A stretch of 64,000 nucleotides of DNA from CBDCUW01 sp963734865 (lineage in GTDB: Bacteria > Planctomycetota > Planctomycetia > Pirellulales > Pirellulaceae). Position 1 is the stretch's first letter; the number at the start of each line of letters is the position of its first letter. Positions 40,304 through 51,316 of this stretch are shown here, in pieces. Under the pieces are notes generated by a model. The model was not told where the DNA came from. It worked only from the letters and a program-made list of their open reading frames with translations, and made no database searches. The stretch is from contig CAVTIV010000020.1 in NCBI GenBank assembly GCA_963734865.1, forward strand, positions 1 to 64,000, read 5' to 3'. A program made the position numbers and the translations under genes.

Positions 40304-42861
40304 TCATTCTATCGCCTTGGTGGTTGTTGCTTGCGGCGCTCGCTCTGATCCCATGGATCGGACCATGGCGAGGGGTTAGCGGCGTACAAAACACGCTTCG
40401 ATCGCTGGTTTTTATCATACTTGCGGTGGCATTATCGCGGCCACACTTGTTGCCTGACGACGCGCCGCCGCAGCGTGTATTGATCGTCGACCAAACCGAC
40501 AGCGTTGATCCCGCGGCGCGGCAATTGTCACTGCGTCATGCAACCGATTTTGCCCGACGACATGGCAGACCCAACAGCCATTTGGTTTTGTTGGGTACGT
40601 TGGCTGATGATGATCGTGATGCAATGACTGGCGAGTTTGGGTCGGTCACGGTGTTGAGTTCATCGGGCCCCGAAGGATCGACTCCCTTGTCTGCTGCTAT
40701 CTCTCACGCTGCAACGTTGATTCCTCGGACAAGCCGGGGATCGCTGACGATTGCCAGTGACGGATTGGCGACGCGCGGAGACAATGCGCGAGCGATATCG
40801 GCGTTGCGGTCGCGGGACATAGCGATCCATGTCATTGAGCTGCCGATTGGACCGTCGATTGCGAAACCTGTTGGGCTAACTTGGAAAGACGAACTGCGAA
40901 TGGGCACGTCGGCGGTCTTAACGGCCGACGTCGTTGCCCACGGTTCCGGTTCGAGAGAGCGATCGCAGTCGGGCCAAATTTCGCTGCGGACAACCGAGCG
41001 TACGATCGTCTCTGCGCCCTATCACGGCGAGTCTTTTGCGAGCATACGACTCGAGTTCGAGCCAAGCGAATCCGGGTTCATCGATGCGGAACTTGTGGTC
41101 GCAACCGACGACCGGGCCAGGCCGGAACAGGTATTGCCGGTCGTGTTGGCAATCCGACAACCGCATCAAGTGTTGTACCTGGGCGGTCTGCAGCAGAACG
41201 GCGCCGCACAACTTGGTCGCGTGTTGGGGCAAGGATTCGAAGTCGTGGAAGTCAATCCGAATGATCCCGATTCCTTCGATGTCGCACTCGCCAGGTGCGA
41301 GCTGGTTGTCATGGATGATTGTCTGGCCGACTCGATCACGAACGCAGCGGAACAGCGTTTGATCGACGCGGTCACGAGCGAAGGACTAGGGCTGGTGATG
41401 AGCGGCGGTCGCGCGTCGTTCGGATCGGGTGGATGGCATGATCGACTCCTGGAGTCGATTCTTCCGGTGGAACTCGTGCAGAAAGAGGAAAAGCGAGATC
41501 CATCGACATCCCTGGTGATCGTGATCGATACCTCGGGATCGATGACTGGCGTGCGTGTACAGCTGGCCAAAGAGGTGGCACGTCTGGCGATGCGGCGACT
41601 ACTGCCCCATGACAAAGTTGGGATTGTGGAATTCTATGGTGCCAAACGTTGGGCGGCCCCGATCCAACCGGCATCCAACGCGATCGAGTTGCAACGCGCG
41701 CTCAATCGGATGGACGCTGGCGGCGGCACCGTGATCCTGCCAGCTTTGGAGGAAGCGTTTTACGGACTCCAGAATGTTGATACGCGATACAAACACGTCC
41801 TCGTTTTGACCGATGGTGGCGTCGAATCAGGCGACTTCGAATCGTTGATGCGGCGAATGGCCGGCGAAGGCATCAACGTCTCGACCGTATTAGCAGGTGG
41901 CGGTTATCACAGCGAGTTCTTGGTCAACCTGGCCAACTGGGGGAAAGGCCGATTTTACGATGTGCCCAATCGATTCAACTTGCCAGAAATTCTGTTGAAG
42001 CAGCCATCCACGGCCAAGCTTCCCGCCTATCGACCCGGCCTGCACAACGTTCGAGCGCGGGGCGGATCGGGTTGGTGGGGTGATGTGGATACCACAACGA
42101 TTCCGCAGTTAGCCGGTTATGTCGAGGCCAAGGCGCGTCCGGGAAGTGAAGTGTTGCTGGAAACCTCTAGCGACAGTCACCCGCTGCTGACGACTTGGCG
42201 ATACGGCCTCGGTCGTGTGACGACACTGGGAACCGAACCCCTTGGCGAAGGTACACGACCGTGGCGTGATTGGGTTGACTATGGAAAGACGCTGGCGCGT
42301 GTTTTCGAACGCAGCGCCGCCGACACCCGCGATCCTTTTCGGTTCCAGTGTATCGATGACGGCGGCGAGGTTCAGGTGCATGCGATTCGTCAACGTCCCC
42401 GAACCGGTTCGGCATTCGATGCGGTTCCACTCGCTCGGTTGCTCGACCCTCACAACGCCGGCGGGGAAGCGACGTCACTTGAGTTCGTGGCCAAGAGCCC
42501 CGATCGTTATTTAGCCAAGACTCAAGCGGCCGCGATCGGAAAAACGTTGCGGATCGAATGTTCGGCAAGCAACACGCCCGATCGCTGGATTCCGTTGGTT
42601 GCCGCCTCTCCGGTGGTCGCCGAACGCGGAGTCGACCCGCGACGCGGCATCGACCTTTCGTCGCTCGCAATTGCCGCTGGCGGGCGAGTGATTGATTTGG
42701 AAGGCGATTGGTCCGACACCGCGACGATCGCAGCCTCTGGAAAGCGTTTGATACCTTTGTCGTCGTGGCTGTTCGGAGGCGCGTTGCTGTTATTTCTTGT
42801 CGAGATCCTGTGGCGTCGGCGTCCGCAGGTTGTGTCACGTTCGGACATCACTTTGGAATAG
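40300..42861 (+). CDS. VWA-domain membrane protein with glutamine amidotransferase-like fold
   Basis: An 853-residue protein with two membrane segments at the N-terminus (ILSPWWLLLAALALIPWIG and a second at about 32-48). A first VWA-like region follows (RVLIVDQTDSVDPAARQLSL). The second region (ELVVMDDCLADSITNAAEQR, LVMSGGRASFGSGGWHDR) fits a class I amidotransferase-like sandwich, and the main VWA domain has a complete metal site (LVIVIDTSGSMTG). The C-terminus has one membrane helix (LFGGALLLFLVEILW). The ATG overlaps the previous stop. It is the likely partner of the MoxR ATPase. Confidence 0.88.
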   Translation: MIILSPWWLLLAALALIPWIGPWRGVSGVQNTLRSLVFIILAVALSRPHLLPDDAPPQRVLIVDQTDSVDPAARQLSLRHATDFARRHGRPNSHLVLLGTLADDDRDAMTGEFGSVTVLSSSGPEGSTPLSAAISHAATLIPRTSRGSLTIASDGLATRGDNARAISALRSRDIAIHVIELPIGPSIAKPVGLTWKDELRMGTSAVLTADVVAHGSGSRERSQSGQISLRTTERTIVSAPYHGESFASIRLEFEPSESGFIDAELVVATDDRARPEQVLPVVLAIRQPHQVLYLGGLQQNGAAQLGRVLGQGFEVVEVNPNDPDSFDVALARCELVVMDDCLADSITNAAEQRLIDAVTSEGLGLVMSGGRASFGSGGWHDRLLESILPVELVQKEEKRDPSTSLVIVIDTSGSMTGVRVQLAKEVARLAMRRLLPHDKVGIVEFYGAKRWAAPIQPASNAIELQRALNRMDAGGGTVILPALEEAFYGLQNVDTRYKHVLVLTDGGVESGDFESLMRRMAGEGINVSTVLAGGGYHSEFLVNLANWGKGRFYDVPNRFNLPEILLKQPSTAKLPAYRPGLHNVRARGGSGWWGDVDTTTIPQLAGYVEAKARPGSEVLLETSSDSHPLLTTWRYGLGRVTTLGTEPLGEGTRPWRDWVDYGKTLARVFERSAADTRDPFRFQCIDDGGEVQVHAIRQRPRTGSAFDAVPLARLLDPHNAGGEATSLEFVAKSPDRYLAKTQAAAIGKTLRIECSASNTPDRWIPLVAASPVVAERGVDPRRGIDLSSLAIAAGGRVIDLEGDWSDTATIAASGKRLIPLSSWLFGGALLLFLVEILWRRRPQVVSRSDITLE

Positions 42862-42875
42862 GATGGTTGGGCCTC

Positions 42876-45800
42876 ATGGCCATTGTCAGTTACCACTCGG
42901 TGAAGGCTCTGCGACGTTCCGTTGCGCACGGTCACCGACCGGCGGGCATTCGTCTTTGCACCTTCGTTGCGATTGCCATGCTCTTGGCCCTACCGCTTGG
43001 GTACGGCCAATCGCAACCCGAGCTGGATCCGCGAGTTGCCGATCGGCTGAACGAGCTGGTTGGGCGATCGATCGCCGGTCAGCCCGTGACGCTAGAGAAT
43101 CTCGACCCACTTTATCGTGCGGCGGTCCTCCAAGCCGGAGACGTCCAGCCGTTGCTTGACTGGCTGTCGAACGAGCGTGGTGAGGCGACCGACGCGAAGG
43201 CACAATCACTCGCGGAGATCGAGGTTCATGTTGCCGCCCGTCGTGGAGATTTGCGCCGCGCCTCGGACGTGTTGGTCGCGCTGTTGGAAATGAATCAGGT
43301 TGCCGCCACACGGAGGGATCTGCGGTTCTTGCAGGCACGTCTGTTCGACGCATTGGGCGACGTCGACGATGCCAAAGAGTCTTACCAAGCACTGATGAAC
43401 GGGGATCTTGCCGAGGCCGATCGGCAAATGGTTGGCTTGCGGCTTGCACTGATGGGATTGCTGGGCAGCGATAGCCAAAACTCGAAGTCCAACGCGAAAC
43501 CTCTGATCGATTTGGCGACAGCGTCCCAGGATGTTGAATTTCGCAATCGTGCGGCCAATGTTTTGGCGGTACAGAATCAGCATGCCGAAGCCGTCAAGTT
43601 GTTCACGATCGAAGGCGAAGGTTCGGCGCGGTTCCGCAGCGCCAGCCGAGTTGCCGAGTGGGCAATCCGTGCCAGCGATCGTGACAAGGCGATTGAAATG
43701 GCCTGGGAAGCAGTCCATGCTGCCGAATTGAAACGAGATCGCCGATACGCGTTGGCGCTGTTGGTCGAATCGTATCGAATGAAAACGACTGCAAAATCGA
43801 AGCCGGTTGCCAAGCCGACTCAGGCATCTGCCGGCGAAGGCAATCCCGCTCTGCAATCATTGATCGACGCCTTCGCGAAAGAAAACCATGGCGAGAAACC
43901 GTTAACCGACGAAATGCGATCCGTCTGGATCGAGCTGTTGCGAGAACTCGGGCGTCACGAGGACGCGATCGAATTGTTCAAATCAAGTGCCGATTCGGCG
44001 AGCGGATTCAGCCTCGAAATGCGCCGCGAACTGCTGGAGATGGAAGGCGACGCCGGCAACATCGAGCGGCTGATCGCGTCCTACCGTGAACTGATCGGGT
44101 CCGAACCCGACGAGCCGACATGGCGCTCTGGCCTGACCCGAATTCTTTTGGAGCAAGGACAAGACGAAGACGCGGCGGAACTGTGGCATGACTACATCGG
44201 CCGTCTCGACAAAGGTTCGCAGCTGCTCATCGCCGCCCAGTCACTGGGCGACGTGGGGCTCGACGATTTGGCAGAGAAAGCCGTCGAGCGGATGGTCACG
44301 CTGAAGTCAGAACATGGTCAAGGCTTGTTGTACCTGGCCGACCTGCAGCACAGACGCGGGCGTGTCGAACAAGCCGAAGCAACTTTGGAACGGCTCGATG
44401 CAATGCCGGACGTTGGCGACGCGGTGCGAAGCGAACTGGCGAGCGCTTTTGAACGCGTCGGCCGCCAGGACAAAGCGATCGAAGTGACCGAGGCGATACG
44501 TGCCAGTCGTGAGACCGTTGCCGAAGATGTCGAAATGCGATTGGCTTGGTTGTACAGCGAGGTGGGTGACGAGGAAAAGGCACTCGACCAATGGCTGGCA
44601 TTGTGGCGAAAAATCACATCCATCCCACGGCGTCGTTATGTCGAGGATCGCTTGATGACGGTTGCCAGCCGGTTGGGCACGCTCGCCGATATCGCGATCG
44701 AATTGGAGGAAAAGCTTGCCGATGGCAAAGCGGACGATCGTGAAGCTGGTCTGTTGGTGCGAATCTACTCGCGCGTGAACGATTCCGTTGCCGCCACGGA
44801 AATCCTTGATGAGTACATGTCGCAAACCGGTCGCAACGAAATCGAACGGCTCCAGGAGCAGGGTCGCATCTATCAGGTGTGCAACGATTACTGGAATTAC
44901 GAAAAGGTGATCGAGCGTTTGATCGAAGTGGATCCCGAAGGAAAAACAGAGTACCTCCGCCAACTAGCGCTCAGCATGCTGGAACGAGGTAAAGCGCAAG
45001 AGGCGAGATCCGTTTTGCTGTCACTGAGAAGCGCCGACGATGGCCAGGATTCCATCGGAGGCGAATTCGAGGCCGGTGTGTTGTCGTTGGTCGGCATGAA
45101 TCGAGAGGCAGCCGACGCGTACCGGCGTGGGATCGCGACCTATCCCGATCGAATCGAATCCTATTTATTGCTGGCCAATTTGCTCAAAGGAATGGGGCAA
45201 ACCGAGCGCGCGGTGGGGATGTTTCAGTACCTTGCCGAAAATGCCGATCGCGACGACCTGTTCACGATCGCGATCGATGGTCTGCTAAATATGGAAGCCA
45301 AAGGGAACGTGATGCAATGGGCCAGACGGATCACGCTGGAACGGTTGGCCGGTCGCGAAGACAAGAATTACTTGTATCAATTGCTGGCTGATCTTTCGGC
45401 CGAGGTCAATGACAAGGACGGCCAGATCCGCGCTGGAGAACTCGCTTGCCGTTTCCGGATCGCGGCGACTGTCCGTTTTGCGCGAGTGCATGGATTTATC
45501 TTCCCGGATTCGCGGCGGTGCATTTTATTCCAGTTCATCGCGTGGTCCGACCAACGCAGGTAACAAGCCGTTTTTCGCTTTCGGTCGACGTTTGATTGGG
45601 ATGGGCGAATTGATGCCACCCCAAGTTTTTCTGGATCTTGGGCAAGCATTCCTTGCCGACGGAGACTTGATCAGTGCCGAGCGTACGTTTGGATTGGCGC
45701 GAAATTTGGCGGACGAACGCGGTTATCAAAGAGAAGTAGCTGCGATCTTCGAAACCGCTGGCAAACGAAGCGAAGCGCTCCTTCGCTATGACCGACTGCT

Positions 45801-48800
45801 GCGAACCAGCCCCTCGGATGTTGCCCTGATGGCCCGCGTCGCGAAGCTAAACGAACAGCAGGGGCGAGATGACGTTGCCTTTCGATTCTACAAACGCGGA
45901 CTGAATCTGCTGCTCGCACAAACGCCATTGACCACCGACGAGGACACGTCAAAGAACAGCTCCGCATGGTCGTACGGCGGTAATCGCGACGCCTACCAAA
46001 CGTATTCCGATCGATTGCTGCAAGGGTTGTTGGTGACGGTTCCCAACGATTCGATCGATTCCTTGCTGGACAACCAGCGGTCGCAAATCGAGCAGAACCT
46101 TGCCCAGCTACGAAAGCAATTTGAGCAGGGTCGCAAGGCGGATTTGCTAAGCGATTCGCCTCGCATCGATAAACAATCGACGGCACTTTGCCGAATGTAC
46201 TTTGCATTCGATCGAATCCAAGATCTGGAGTCGCTGGAATTGACGCTGCTCGATCACTTTCGATCGGACAAGAACTTGTTATTGCAGTTTGCTCGTCAAC
46301 GGATCGCACAGGGTCGATACGACAGCGTGCGTCGGTTGTTGGCGCAAACCGAGCCCAGCGAAGAGCAGCGACGCAGCATCGAGACGATGCTGGGCGAGAT
46401 CGATCATGACAAGCTGGCTACAGATTTGCTGGGCCCCAACGAAATGTGGCAGCGGTTTCTCCCCGCCTGGATGAGCGGTGACAAGGAACTCGCCCGAAGT
46501 ATCTTGCGGAGGGTCGATCAATCGAAAGGTAGCAGCCAAACCAGCGGCATTCGTTACCTGGTGGTCAACGGGATGCTGGTTGCACAGCAGGCCGGTTCGG
46601 GAGCCACCGTTTCGTCGTGGATGCGAATGGCATTGCAATTGGGTGACGAAGGTTTGGCACTGCAGTTTGCACGTTCGCGTCTGCAGCAAAACAGTCGGTA
46701 TGGGGCAACTGGAATGAAGCAGTTGTTCGAGGGTTACCAAGAGATCCTTCCGCCTGATGCGTTTCAATCGCTGGTGCGATTTGCCGCCAATCTTTACAAG
46801 CACGACGATCACCGCAAGGTCGAGTACCTGTGGATCCTTTCACAGCTTCGAGAGTATCTGGCCGGTGACCTGCCGAACGACGAACAACTGCTGGAAATGA
46901 TCGAACAGAGTAATCTGAGCATTGGTTATCAGTTTCCATTTTCGTTGGCACTGGAATCATTTCCCGAATCGGTTCGCAGCCAAGCGATGGCCCACGTGAT
47001 CGATGGCGTCGACAAAAAGTCACGACCGCGCGAGCTGGTTCGCGTCCCGTTTCAGCATCCTTTTCCGATCGACGCAGAGACATCACAAGTGATTCTCGAT
47101 GCGATCAAAAGCGGCATCCAGCCTGCGATTCAAGACAATTACTTGCAATATGCCATTTACTATCTTCCCCGACAGGGAACCGCTCTCAGTTGCCCGCAAA
47201 ACGCTGATGTCGCCGTCGCCGCTCTCGACCTGCTTTGCAGCAAAGAGGTTCGCAAGCGAGACGAACGCGTCTTTAGCGTCGCGCAGAACGTCAAGGCGGT
47301 CGTATTGCACCAGGCCGGACGTACCGACGAGGCGCTCGACATCGTGGTTCCCGGCTACGACCCCGACAAACAGATCACCGACTACTACCACCGCTATTCG
47401 CAGCAGTGGGTCCTGCGAGAGTTGATTCCAGCCGCACCGCAACGATTTTTGAATGTGCTCGACGCGAAGATCCAAAACGGAAAGCCGACGGTTCAACAAA
47501 CCGACGGGCGAATCGCGATCATTCGACAAGCCAATGACGACGATTTGTTGCGAAAGGCTTTTCAGCAGGCGATCGATGACCACCCCGATCAAATCAAATA
47601 CGTTCAACAATATGAGCGGTGGGAGCAAGCCGCAGGACGGATCTTCCATGCCATCGCAATCAACCAGCACCAACTGGAAAAGCTGGGCGACGATGAAAGC
47701 AACGCGGTGAAAGCGAAAGCGGTCAAAAGTCGACTGGCCGATCTTTGGTTCTCCGTTGATCATCGAATCAACGGTCTGCCACTTTGGTCGATCGCTGATC
47801 AGGAAGATCAAACCCGATTCGAACAGGAGCTGAAGACGCGAGAGCAAGCCGAGCACGAGGCCAAAGCGAAAGCGATTTCTGCCACAGGAAAAAAATCGGA
47901 GAACGAGACGGCGAATCCAAAACCCGACAAAATAGAGGGTAAACAGCAACAAACCGATAAGGTTTATCCAAATACGATCGTTGGTGTGAAAGCCGCCATG
48001 GACGACGGGAACACGCTCGCTGCGAAAAATGCACTGCGCGAAGTCTGGCGAGGTTTTCCACAGGTGGTCGAGAGTCCCTATGGTTATCGGACCAGCTCGC
48101 GAAAAATCAATGGGCTGATGTGGCCGAGCGATTCGACCGCAAAGCGAGTGGTCCCGCCAACCGAAACGGAAAGTCGCGAAACGGCGCAGAGGCGTCGCAG
48201 CCAACAACGTGGCGGCCTCGCGACGTTCACGCCCCCGCCGCCGAAGCCTCCCGCCCAGAAACCTGAGAGCGCTTGGAAAGTGCTTGCAGCCACTCCATGG
48301 GCTGTCACCGAAATGCGTCGCATCCAACGAAGCCGTACGGTTGCCGAATTAGCAGCAGCAACCGACGTTATCTTGGGTCTGCTGCAAGCCGATCGTCTGC
48401 AACATGGCGACAAAGCGGTGTTCGACTCGCTGATTGACCAGCTTGAACACGGCCACTGCAGCGTCGTGGAATTGACTCAATTCTTCGCACTGCTCGAGGA
48501 AGATCCCAGTCGCATCGGGAATGATGAGCACGCAGTGATCGATGTCTTGCTGCAACAATTCGATCTCACACAACTCAAGATGGCCAGCCAGCTGGCGACC
48601 GTCTGTGGTTCCATTGACCAACTCGATCGAGCGGCCGCCCTGTATACCCACTGTGCATTGCTCGCGCCGGCACAGGGAGTCACATTCGCGAGCCTGATTC
48701 AGCAGGCTGGCGAGGCGTTCAAGGGCGAACAGCTGATGGAGCTGGCCGAGCGAATGTTTGCAGTCACACGCCGCGATGAATCGGCGATCAATCGCATGCT

Positions 48801-49665
48801 CGACCTGCGAATGGAGTTGCTGACACCCGCTGAAGTGGCCGAACGATCGGCCGAACTGTTCGTTCGTCTGGACGATGATCCGCTCGCGTACCCGATACCG
48901 CAAGCGATTCGTGGCGCCCAGCTGTTCGCGCAAGCAGGTGAATTTGGGCGCACGTTGCAATGCCTGAGTTCGGCCATCATGCGTCATGGCAAACCGGCGC
49001 CACAGCAGACGTCTTATTACTCGTACGGTACCGCGCGGCCGTTGGTTGTCTCTCGCTCCGACTTGATCCGAGTCTTTCCCGAAGATGCCAGCCGGTTTGG
49101 TGACTATCGGGCGTGGCTCGCGGCAGCCGCTGCCCGCAACGCCCAGCTGATCGCCGAACAGACGGTGGAACCCCAGATTGCGGTCGAATTGCAGTCGACG
49201 ATCGCCCATCGCCAGTGCCAACAAGACCAGCGTTCCGCGGCGGCCGAGTCTCTGGCCTGCGTCACCAAAGATCTGCTCAGCCGTGCCCGCAAACACGAGC
49301 TTTTGGTGATCGATGTGATGCGGGAAGCAAACAGGATTGACTGGGCACTGCAAATCGAAACTTGGCTCCACCAGCGCGAACAGCTCTCGCATTTACGATT
49401 TGGCGATTTGTTGCGAGATACTCGCGAAATCGAGGGCCCAGCGAAAGCAGTGCAGCTGGCAGACGAGCTGCTTGCCCTGTCTTTGGATCAGGATCTCGTC
49501 GCCGCAGCAACCGACATTGCGACTGGCGACCCGGACTTCGAGCAGCGTCTGTCGTCACTCGTCGAACGGCTTCAAGCAGCTGAAGCGGAATTCGCTCGCC
49601 GCACCGAGGCGGCGGCCGTGCGAAAGAAGACACGCCAGCAGTGGAAAGCTGCGGTTAGTGGTTAG
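42876..49665 (+). CDS. Very large TPR-repeat protein, split by a frameshift near 45440
   Basis: The first frame (42876 to about 45440) begins with a signal-like N-terminus (LCTFVAIAMLLALPLGYGQS) and about 30 helical TPR-type repeats (EMRRELLEMEGDAGNIERLI, LYLADLQHRRGRVEQAEATL). The second frame starts within QIRALENSLAVSGSRRLSVL and runs to 49665, with about 1400 further residues of the same kind and one linker of low complexity (AISATGKKSENETANPKPDK). Rejoined, the protein would be about 2260 residues. At 45438 the sequence ATCCGCGCTGGAGAAC needs two added bases (or one removed) to connect. The role would be scaffold-like binding in the periplasm, as in Bat operons. Confidence 0.75.
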
Positions 49666-49678
49666 TTGCGGATCGCAT

Positions 49679-50434
49679 TCAATCGGGGCCGCCAGTCATC
49701 GGTACGAACCGGACCGGCAACACCGCTTGCTGCGTCAGCTTTCCGTCATGTTTTTCCAACAAGATCAACTCCTGTGACCCCGCTGTGGGGCCTACCGGGA
49801 TCATCATCCGTCCACCCTCGGCAAGCTGGTCGCAAAGCGTTTGCGGGATCGCATCTGGCGCACAGGTGACAATCACCGCGTCATAGGGCGCGTGCTCCGG
49901 CCATCCCTGATATCCGTCCCCGGCGCGAACGTGGACATTCTTGATGTTCATCTCCGCGAGCGTTTTCTCGGCTCGCTCGGCCAGCGGCTCGATGATTTCG
50001 ATCGAGTAGATTTCCTTGGCCAGCTCGGCCAGAACTGCTGTCTGGTAACCGCTGCCCGTTCCCACTTCCAGCACCCGATCGGTCGGCTTGAGACGCAGCA
50101 TTTCGGTCATGAACGCGACGATATAGGGCTGAGAAATCGTTTGTCCGAACCCGATCGGTAGCGGTGAATCATCGTAAGCATGGTCCCTTAGTGAGCGGGG
50201 AACAAATCGCTGCCGCGGCACTTCCCGCATCGCCTTGAGCACACGTTCGTCCTTGATTCGACGTCCCGCCAAGGATAGCTGCCTGTCGATCATCTGATTT
50301 CGAGCCTCACGTTGTTGCCCATCATCGTCACGCCCATTGGGTGAGTCCGCCGATAGCAGTGGTTTTGGTCCAACGGTCGCCATCACCAACAAGGTGCAGC
50401 GGCAAAGTACCGATACCAGGTTTTGGATACTCAT
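49679..50434 (-). CDS. pcm: Protein-L-isoaspartate O-methyltransferase, secreted form
   Basis: About 251 residues. A signal-like N-terminus (VSVLCRCTLLVMATVGPKPL) precedes the enzyme: RFVPRSLRDHAYDDSPLPIG, QTISQPYIVAFMTEML, the SAM-binding VLEVGTGSGYQTAVLAEL, and NVHVRAGDGYQGWPEHAPYD. PCM repairs isoaspartyl residues in aged proteins. Export is unusual for this normally cytoplasmic enzyme but known in some planctomycetes and proteobacteria. Two ATGs (50452 and 50434) are possible; I took 50434. It converges on the TPR gene with a 13-base gap. Confidence 0.88.
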   Translation of the reverse strand: MSIQNLVSVLCRCTLLVMATVGPKPLLSADSPNGRDDDGQQREARNQMIDRQLSLAGRRIKDERVLKAMREVPRQRFVPRSLRDHAYDDSPLPIGFGQTISQPYIVAFMTEMLRLKPTDRVLEVGTGSGYQTAVLAELAKEIYSIEIIEPLAERAEKTLAEMNIKNVHVRAGDGYQGWPEHAPYDAVIVTCAPDAIPQTLCDQLAEGGRMMIPVGPTAGSQELILLEKHDGKLTQQAVLPVRFVPMTGGPD

Positions 50435-50650
50435 TGTCGAGTCTGGCGTCATTGCGAAAAATACGATTTTCCCAGACGACTTTCTTGGCCTTTCCTCGAG
50501 GGTGACGATCCCATCATCAGCATTCAAGATAACCGATTTGGTTGGTAGCGGGCGATAATCCATTGGTCCCCAATTTGATACATTGCTCGGTCAGTCGAGT
50601 CCGCGAGAATCATCTGGACAACGATACAGCGACCGCCAGCACGAACGGTA

Positions 50651-51061
50651 ATGATGGACAACGATGAATTCCAGCCGCAAATCCGTGCGATTTGCTTGAT
50701 GGTCCTTGCCGCCAGCGCCATCACTTATCTGATTTACTAGCTTCGACCCGTACTTGTGCCCTGTGGAGTGTGGATCTCTCCAGCAATGCCGAGGCCTATC
50801 GTCGACGCGTTGGCGAATTGATCAACAATATCGAATCGTACATCCCGGATCGATTTCTTGTTGATCTATGTCTTTTTCCTGTTGCTCGGTTCGCCTGATG
50901 CGAAGAATTCCGACGTCACTTCGCGCGAGATCGAACGTCACATCCGATCGTATCTGGCACTCAAGGCCGTGATTTCGATATTCACCGGCGGCATATTCGG
51001 CCTGGCGCTCTTTCTATTCGGAGTACCGATGGCGTTGACGTTCGGCGTGTTGTCTGAATGA
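50651..51061 (+). pseudogene. AI-2E family transporter, decayed
   Basis: The ATG at 50651 opens MMDNDEFQPQIRAICLMVLA, then ASAITYLIY, a TAG stop, and LRPVLVP in the same frame; a typical AI-2E (PerM) exporter reads ..YWLRPVLVP at this place. Further pieces lie in other frames: VDLSSNAEAYRRRVGELINN (outside loop) and VTSREIERHIRSYLALKAVI, then FTGGIFGLALFLFGVPMALT, which is the second membrane pair. The middle of about 120 residues and all of the 3' end are missing. It is a true pseudogene with a stop, frameshifts and deletions. Confidence 0.72.
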
Positions 51062-51316
51062 ATCGCGCGGTGCCCGGACGGCCGTATCGCGCGGCGAGCC
51101 GATAAGAATGATCGGGTCCACTGGTATTGGTCCGTCGCATCGGAATATGCCTTTCGCGTTTCGGCACCGAGCAAGTCTCGTTTCACGGTATTGCCGAAGC
51201 GCCACGGTGTGGAAAATCGGTGACTCCGCAATATTCGCTGGCACGGCACCCTCCCCAGCGACACAATGGGCTCTGAAAGCTAACTGGATCAAGACGCGCA
51301 GTCGTCGTGGTACGTC

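Noticed and set aside
47083..48327. Long minus-strand frame of 414 codons opposite the TPR gene
   Set aside because: It is opposite a well-supported TPR region and its translation has compositional bias but no motif.
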